A stretch of 64,000 nucleotides of DNA from Butyricicoccus pullicaecorum (GTDB lineage Bacteria > Bacillota > Clostridia > Oscillospirales > Butyricicoccaceae), in assembly GCA_018366195.1 (NCBI GenBank), contig JAGZIN010000004.1, positions 1 through 64,000 of the forward strand, in the 5' to 3' direction. The position numbers were made by a program, and so were the translations under genes. Below, in pieces: positions 60,665 to 64,000 of the stretch (the first letter of the stretch is position 1; each line of letters begins with the position of its first letter). Under the pieces are notes generated by a model. It saw nothing but the letters and a program-made list of their open reading frames with translations. It searched no databases and was not told where the DNA came from.

Positions 60665-61741
60665 TTATCTCATGTAGTCAATAAACGACTGGTCCAAGAT
60701 GCTGTTGCCAATTTTAATGGCAGAGTTATAATAGGTTTGCGCAAAGGTCAGGTTGGTAAATGCCAATGCAGGGTCAACCTGTGTCAGGTCATGAATCTGC
60801 TTGTACATGGAATCTGCATTGGTTTGCAGACGCTCGGTGTTGGTCTTGACGAAGTTTGCACGGGTATCCACAGTAGAAATCGCCTTGCGGATATCATTGC
60901 GGGTGTCGCCAAAACGAGTGCGCATTTCACTCAGCTTATCAATGTCCGGCTTCGGCTGCTCGATTTCATTGGCGATTTCACGCAGCTGGCTGATTGCATT
61001 TTTGACATTTCCCTTGTCGTCCTTACCGAAACCAATCACGCTGATGCCGGGCATGGAAATATCCATCGCACTGGATACATTGATATCGCTCGACGAGGTG
61101 AAATCACCCATGGCACCATTGTTATTTTGCATGCTGAGACCGACATCAGTATACAGGTTTTCCTTGGCGTAGTGCTCCAGCACCGCCATGCCGGTCAGCT
61201 TTTTGCCGTCCGGAAGGGTCAGCTCCGCTGGGGTACCATCTTTCTTCATACCGGTGTCCACATTGATGCCGCGGTAATACAGGTTGTAGTTCTTATCCAG
61301 CGAGAAAGGCGCTTCATCGGTTGCCTGTCCGCCAAAGATAAAGTCATCGTTGTATTTTGCGTTCAGGGACTGTACCATGGATTCCATGTTGCCGCGAATG
61401 GTCTGCGCAATCAGCTTGCGGGAATCCAAATCCTTGTCACCGTTCATACCGGTTGAGATATCGCTGTCGATTTTGTCGGCAAGGTCGCTGACTTCCATTG
61501 CACTGCTCCAAACTTGGTCGAGGCGCTCGGTCACAGCCTTGCTGTTTTGAATATAGTTATCGGTTTTGCCATAGGAGCGAATCAACTTAAAGGAACGGGT
61601 TGCGGCTGCCGGATTGTCGCTAAAGTTGCGGAAGGTTCGGAAGTCCGATGCCGTCTGACGTGCAGCCTCCAAATTTGCGCGTGAGCGCATGAGATTGGAA
61701 CGATAACTGCGGATTACACCCGCAGAGGAAATTCTTAACAT
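60665..61741 (-). CDS. flgL: Hook-filament junction protein FlgL
   Basis: 358 aa. FlgL is the second junction protein, flagellin-like at both ends (MLRISSAGVIRSYRSNLMRS and LTQVDPALAFTNLTFAQTYY). It begins 20 bp after flgK. Length is in the usual range. Confidence 0.93.
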   Translation of the reverse strand: MLRISSAGVIRSYRSNLMRSRANLEAARQTASDFRTFRNFSDNPAAATRSFKLIRSYGKTDNYIQNSKAVTERLDQVWSSAMEVSDLADKIDSDISTGMNGDKDLDSRKLIAQTIRGNMESMVQSLNAKYNDDFIFGGQATDEAPFSLDKNYNLYYRGINVDTGMKKDGTPAELTLPDGKKLTGMAVLEHYAKENLYTDVGLSMQNNNGAMGDFTSSSDINVSSAMDISMPGISVIGFGKDDKGNVKNAISQLREIANEIEQPKPDIDKLSEMRTRFGDTRNDIRKAISTVDTRANFVKTNTERLQTNADSMYKQIHDLTQVDPALAFTNLTFAQTYYNSAIKIGNSILDQSFIDYMR

Positions 61742-61761
61742 AATAGATTACCTCCAGTATC

Positions 61762-63999
61762 TTAGCGCTTGATGCTGAGCACAGAATCCAGCATTTCATC
61801 TAGGGTTGTCATCACACGGCAAGCAGCCGCAAAGGATTTCTGGTACTGCACAAGGTTGATGCCTTCTTCATTCAGGTCAACCGTAGAAACATTATCACGG
61901 GCAACTGCGCGCTCATTCGCTGCAATCGAGTAATTGTTGAGCAGCGTGTTGGTTGCTGACATATCAGCACCCAAAATAGCATTCATGTTGGTGAACATGC
62001 CCTCAAAGGAACCGGTGAAGAACTTGCGGTCTTGACCATTGTCCTGAATCGGATTGCCGTTCTTATCCAGCGCAACAAAGTCATGGTCTTTATTAAGCCC
62101 CTGAATCATGTTGAGCACATTGCTGTTGTCACCACTGCCAGCAGCTGGGTCAACGGACGTTGTGATTTTGATAGAACCGTCCAGCCAACCCTTGGAAATA
62201 GAAATATTCGATGCAGTAATGTTCTTATTGTTGGGGTCATTGGATTCGAACAGGTTTGCCTCTTTACGGAGCGGTTTGCCGTCAGGACCGATTTGTGGTT
62301 TTCCTTGTGCGTCCAAATCCAACGGACGGTTCATATCATTCATCGTCTTGGCAAGCGTCTGGGCAAGAGAATCCAGAGAACGCTGGTAGTATGCGATACC
62401 ACGAATCTTCGAAGCCGGCGTGCCAAACTCACCCTTACCGTTGAGATACTCAAGGTCAGCCTTGAGCACACCATACCAGTCTTTTTCAGCCAGCTTATCA
62501 TTTTTATGTGCGGCATTGTCAACGGCATCTTTGTCTTTGGTGGCGAATTTGTTACCATTAAATTTGACTTCAATTTCGCCTGTTTGAGTCATTTCCGCAC
62601 TAAATTGTTGAGGTTTTGTGGTGGGATTATTTCCGTCTATCAGTGTTGTATTACCAGCTATCGGAGGAGTACCACCAGTAACGGTAACACTAAATGTACC
62701 ATTGTTATTTGGTGTCTTTTGGATTGTCAAGCCTTGTGCTTTGAGTCTTTCTGTCAAAGCATTAAATTGATTATCAAATTGTTTTTCCAGTTCTGCTGTT
62801 TGACGGTCAAGAGACTGCTTTTGCTTATCGAGTTTATGGAAGGTATCAACCTTGTTTTGAGCGTCTTTCAATTTTTGAATCAGTGCAGGGTCACCCGGCT
62901 TTTTCTGAAGTTCTTTGCGGGCAGCTTCAACTGCATCTTGCAGTTCTTTTAGCTTCTTATCACGGTCAGCACCGATAAAATCTTTATCTGTGAGGTTATT
63001 TGCGCCAAGGGACTGTTTCCAAGCCTCCATTTGCTTATTCACATCAGCAAGCTGTTTGTTCACACCCTGCATAGAGTTTGTGAGGCTGTTGAGGTTTTCC
63101 ATCTGCTCCTTGATTTCAGCGAGCAGCGGGGATTCGCCCTTGGTGTTGGTCAGACCGCCGAGACTGATTTTGTAATCCTCAGCTGTGGCATCGGGCTTGC
63201 CGTCTTGACCGAGCGGAGAAATTTCCAGCTTATTGGCAAAGCTGCCATCTACCAGAATCGGACGGTTTGCGGGGTCTTGACCCGGCGCGTCCATTTCAAT
63301 GGTCAGCTTGTCCACGAAGATACCGGCGCTGACCTGTTCTTTGGAGTAGCTGACCTTGATTTTCGTCATTTCGGATAGTTGGTCAATCAACAGGTTCCGG
63401 TTATCAATCATTTCAAGAGCAGGATCGCCGTGAATCTGGCTCTTGCGGATTTCGATATTCAAATCCCGAATCTGAGAAAGAATCTTGTTGACGCCGTCTA
63501 CATTTTGGTCAAAGCCCTGAAGTGCATTTTCCTTTTGGGTTTTGAGGTCGGCAGAGTATTTATTGAGCAGAGAAACCAGCTTTTGGCATGCGCTTCGAAC
63601 GAGCGTGTCATGCTCCTTAGAGGTTGGATTGTTGGCAAGATTTTGAAGCTGTGTGCGAATCTCCTCAATATTGGTATGGATACCATCTTTGGAAACCTCG
63701 TCCAGAACTGCCTGTAACTCTTCAAGGTTTGCAAGCTTTTCGTCATAGAAGCCGACATTGGACGCCTCGTTGCGGTAACGGATATCGAGGAACGGGTCAC
63801 GAATCTGGCTGACGCTGGTGACCAGAGAGCCAATGCCCATACGTACATCGGTAGAAACCGAATAGCGGTCTGCGGTACCATGATACAGGCTGATTTGGTT
63901 GATTCGCTGGCGGGTGTAACCGTTTGTGTTGATGTTTGTGATGTTGTTTCCCGTGATTTGCAGGCCTTGCTGGCTCGAACGAATGCCGAGCTTGGCCAT
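61762..63999 (-). CDS. flgK: Hook-filament junction protein FlgK (5' end outside window)
   Basis: At least 745 aa; canonical FlgK starts about ten residues before the visible MAKLGIRSSQQGLQITGNNI, so the true start is probably off the right edge. Rod-type N-terminus (NITNINTNGYTRQRINQ) and C-terminus (VSTVDLNEEGINLVQYQKSF) are conserved. A long coiled-coil insertion (about 290-430, Lys/Gln/Glu rich) and an AT-rich Gly/Asn/Thr domain (about 430-480) make it larger than common FlgK (500-650 aa). Confidence 0.92.
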   Translation of the reverse strand: MAKLGIRSSQQGLQITGNNITNINTNGYTRQRINQISLYHGTADRYSVSTDVRMGIGSLVTSVSQIRDPFLDIRYRNEASNVGFYDEKLANLEELQAVLDEVSKDGIHTNIEEIRTQLQNLANNPTSKEHDTLVRSACQKLVSLLNKYSADLKTQKENALQGFDQNVDGVNKILSQIRDLNIEIRKSQIHGDPALEMIDNRNLLIDQLSEMTKIKVSYSKEQVSAGIFVDKLTIEMDAPGQDPANRPILVDGSFANKLEISPLGQDGKPDATAEDYKISLGGLTNTKGESPLLAEIKEQMENLNSLTNSMQGVNKQLADVNKQMEAWKQSLGANNLTDKDFIGADRDKKLKELQDAVEAARKELQKKPGDPALIQKLKDAQNKVDTFHKLDKQKQSLDRQTAELEKQFDNQFNALTERLKAQGLTIQKTPNNNGTFSVTVTGGTPPIAGNTTLIDGNNPTTKPQQFSAEMTQTGEIEVKFNGNKFATKDKDAVDNAAHKNDKLAEKDWYGVLKADLEYLNGKGEFGTPASKIRGIAYYQRSLDSLAQTLAKTMNDMNRPLDLDAQGKPQIGPDGKPLRKEANLFESNDPNNKNITASNISISKGWLDGSIKITTSVDPAAGSGDNSNVLNMIQGLNKDHDFVALDKNGNPIQDNGQDRKFFTGSFEGMFTNMNAILGADMSATNTLLNNYSIAANERAVARDNVSTVDLNEEGINLVQYQKSFAAACRVMTTLDEMLDSVLSIKR

Positions 64000-64000
64000 C

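Noticed and set aside
1..64000. CRISPR arrays, tRNA/rRNA genes, insertion sequences and integrases
   Set aside because: None with recognisable repeats, cloverleaf or transposase motifs were seen in a read by eye; short or divergent ones could be missed.

Overview
The window reads as part of the chromosome of a motile, Gram-positive member of the Clostridia. This is an inference from three things: a Bacillus-like fla/che operon order, the rimP-nusA-ylxR-ylxQ-infB-rbfA-nrnA-truB-ribF operon, and the CsrA/FliW/YviE flagellin control module. A more exact taxon (Oscillospiraceae or Butyricicoccaceae-like gut Clostridia would fit) cannot be fixed from the sequence alone. No tRNA, rRNA, CRISPR array, transposase or integrase gene was seen.

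Layout. (1) 1-5078 is a visibly AT-richer accessory block: a membrane-anchored XRE regulator, two secreted proteins, a cytoplasmic protein of unknown function and a lipoprotein. An imperfect direct repeat carrying a terminator arm plus a promoter sits at each end (17-97 and 4999-5078). A DUF805 membrane protein follows. (2) 5535-13747 is the translation/transcription operon rimP to ribF, with a promoter and attenuator-like hairpin in its leader. (3) 13827-20941 holds a convergent SEDS protein (RodA/FtsW), formate-tetrahydrofolate ligase, a long FtsA-like protein and an SLH-domain exported protein. (4) 21269-47408 is a fla/che operon of 31 co-directional genes, from flgB to a degenerate EAL-HDOD gene, with a sigma-A-type promoter in front and a terminator behind. 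It encodes the basal body, export gate, C-ring, stator, hook, sigma-D, and CheY/CheC/CheD/CheV. It lacks fliL, flhF, flhG, cheA, cheB, cheR and cheW in the usual places. (5) 47407-48990, on the minus strand, is a two-gene unit: a Soj-like ParA ATPase and a protein with a basic N-terminal peptide, a long disordered linker and a C-terminal ComFB domain. (6) 49134-52295 holds fliD, fliS and an FlgN/FliT-like chaperone. Then come a C39-like peptidase (minus), an ftsE-like ATPase without ftsX, and a chemoreceptor. (7) 56202-57968 is flagellin with a sigma-D-type promoter and a leader carrying two candidate CsrA sites. (8) 58144-63999, on the minus strand, is flgK-flgL-yviE-fliW-csrA-fliB; flgK runs off the right edge.

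How it fits together. The early operon builds the hook-basal body and makes sigma-D. Sigma-D should then switch on flagellin. The leader of flagellin mRNA has a hairpin loop GGA and an SD-overlapping GGA, so CsrA can block translation until FliW, freed by flagellin export, sequesters CsrA. FliB would methylate lysines on the finished flagellin. CheY-P is removed by CheC/CheD and by a FliY that carries two CheC-type active sites.

The best candidate for an under-described system is the ParA-ComFB pair. It looks like a ParA-type positioning ATPase with an adaptor whose sensor domain belongs to a family reported to bind cyclic dinucleotides. It lies between the chemotaxis genes and the filament-cap genes, and beside a catalytically degenerate EAL protein.
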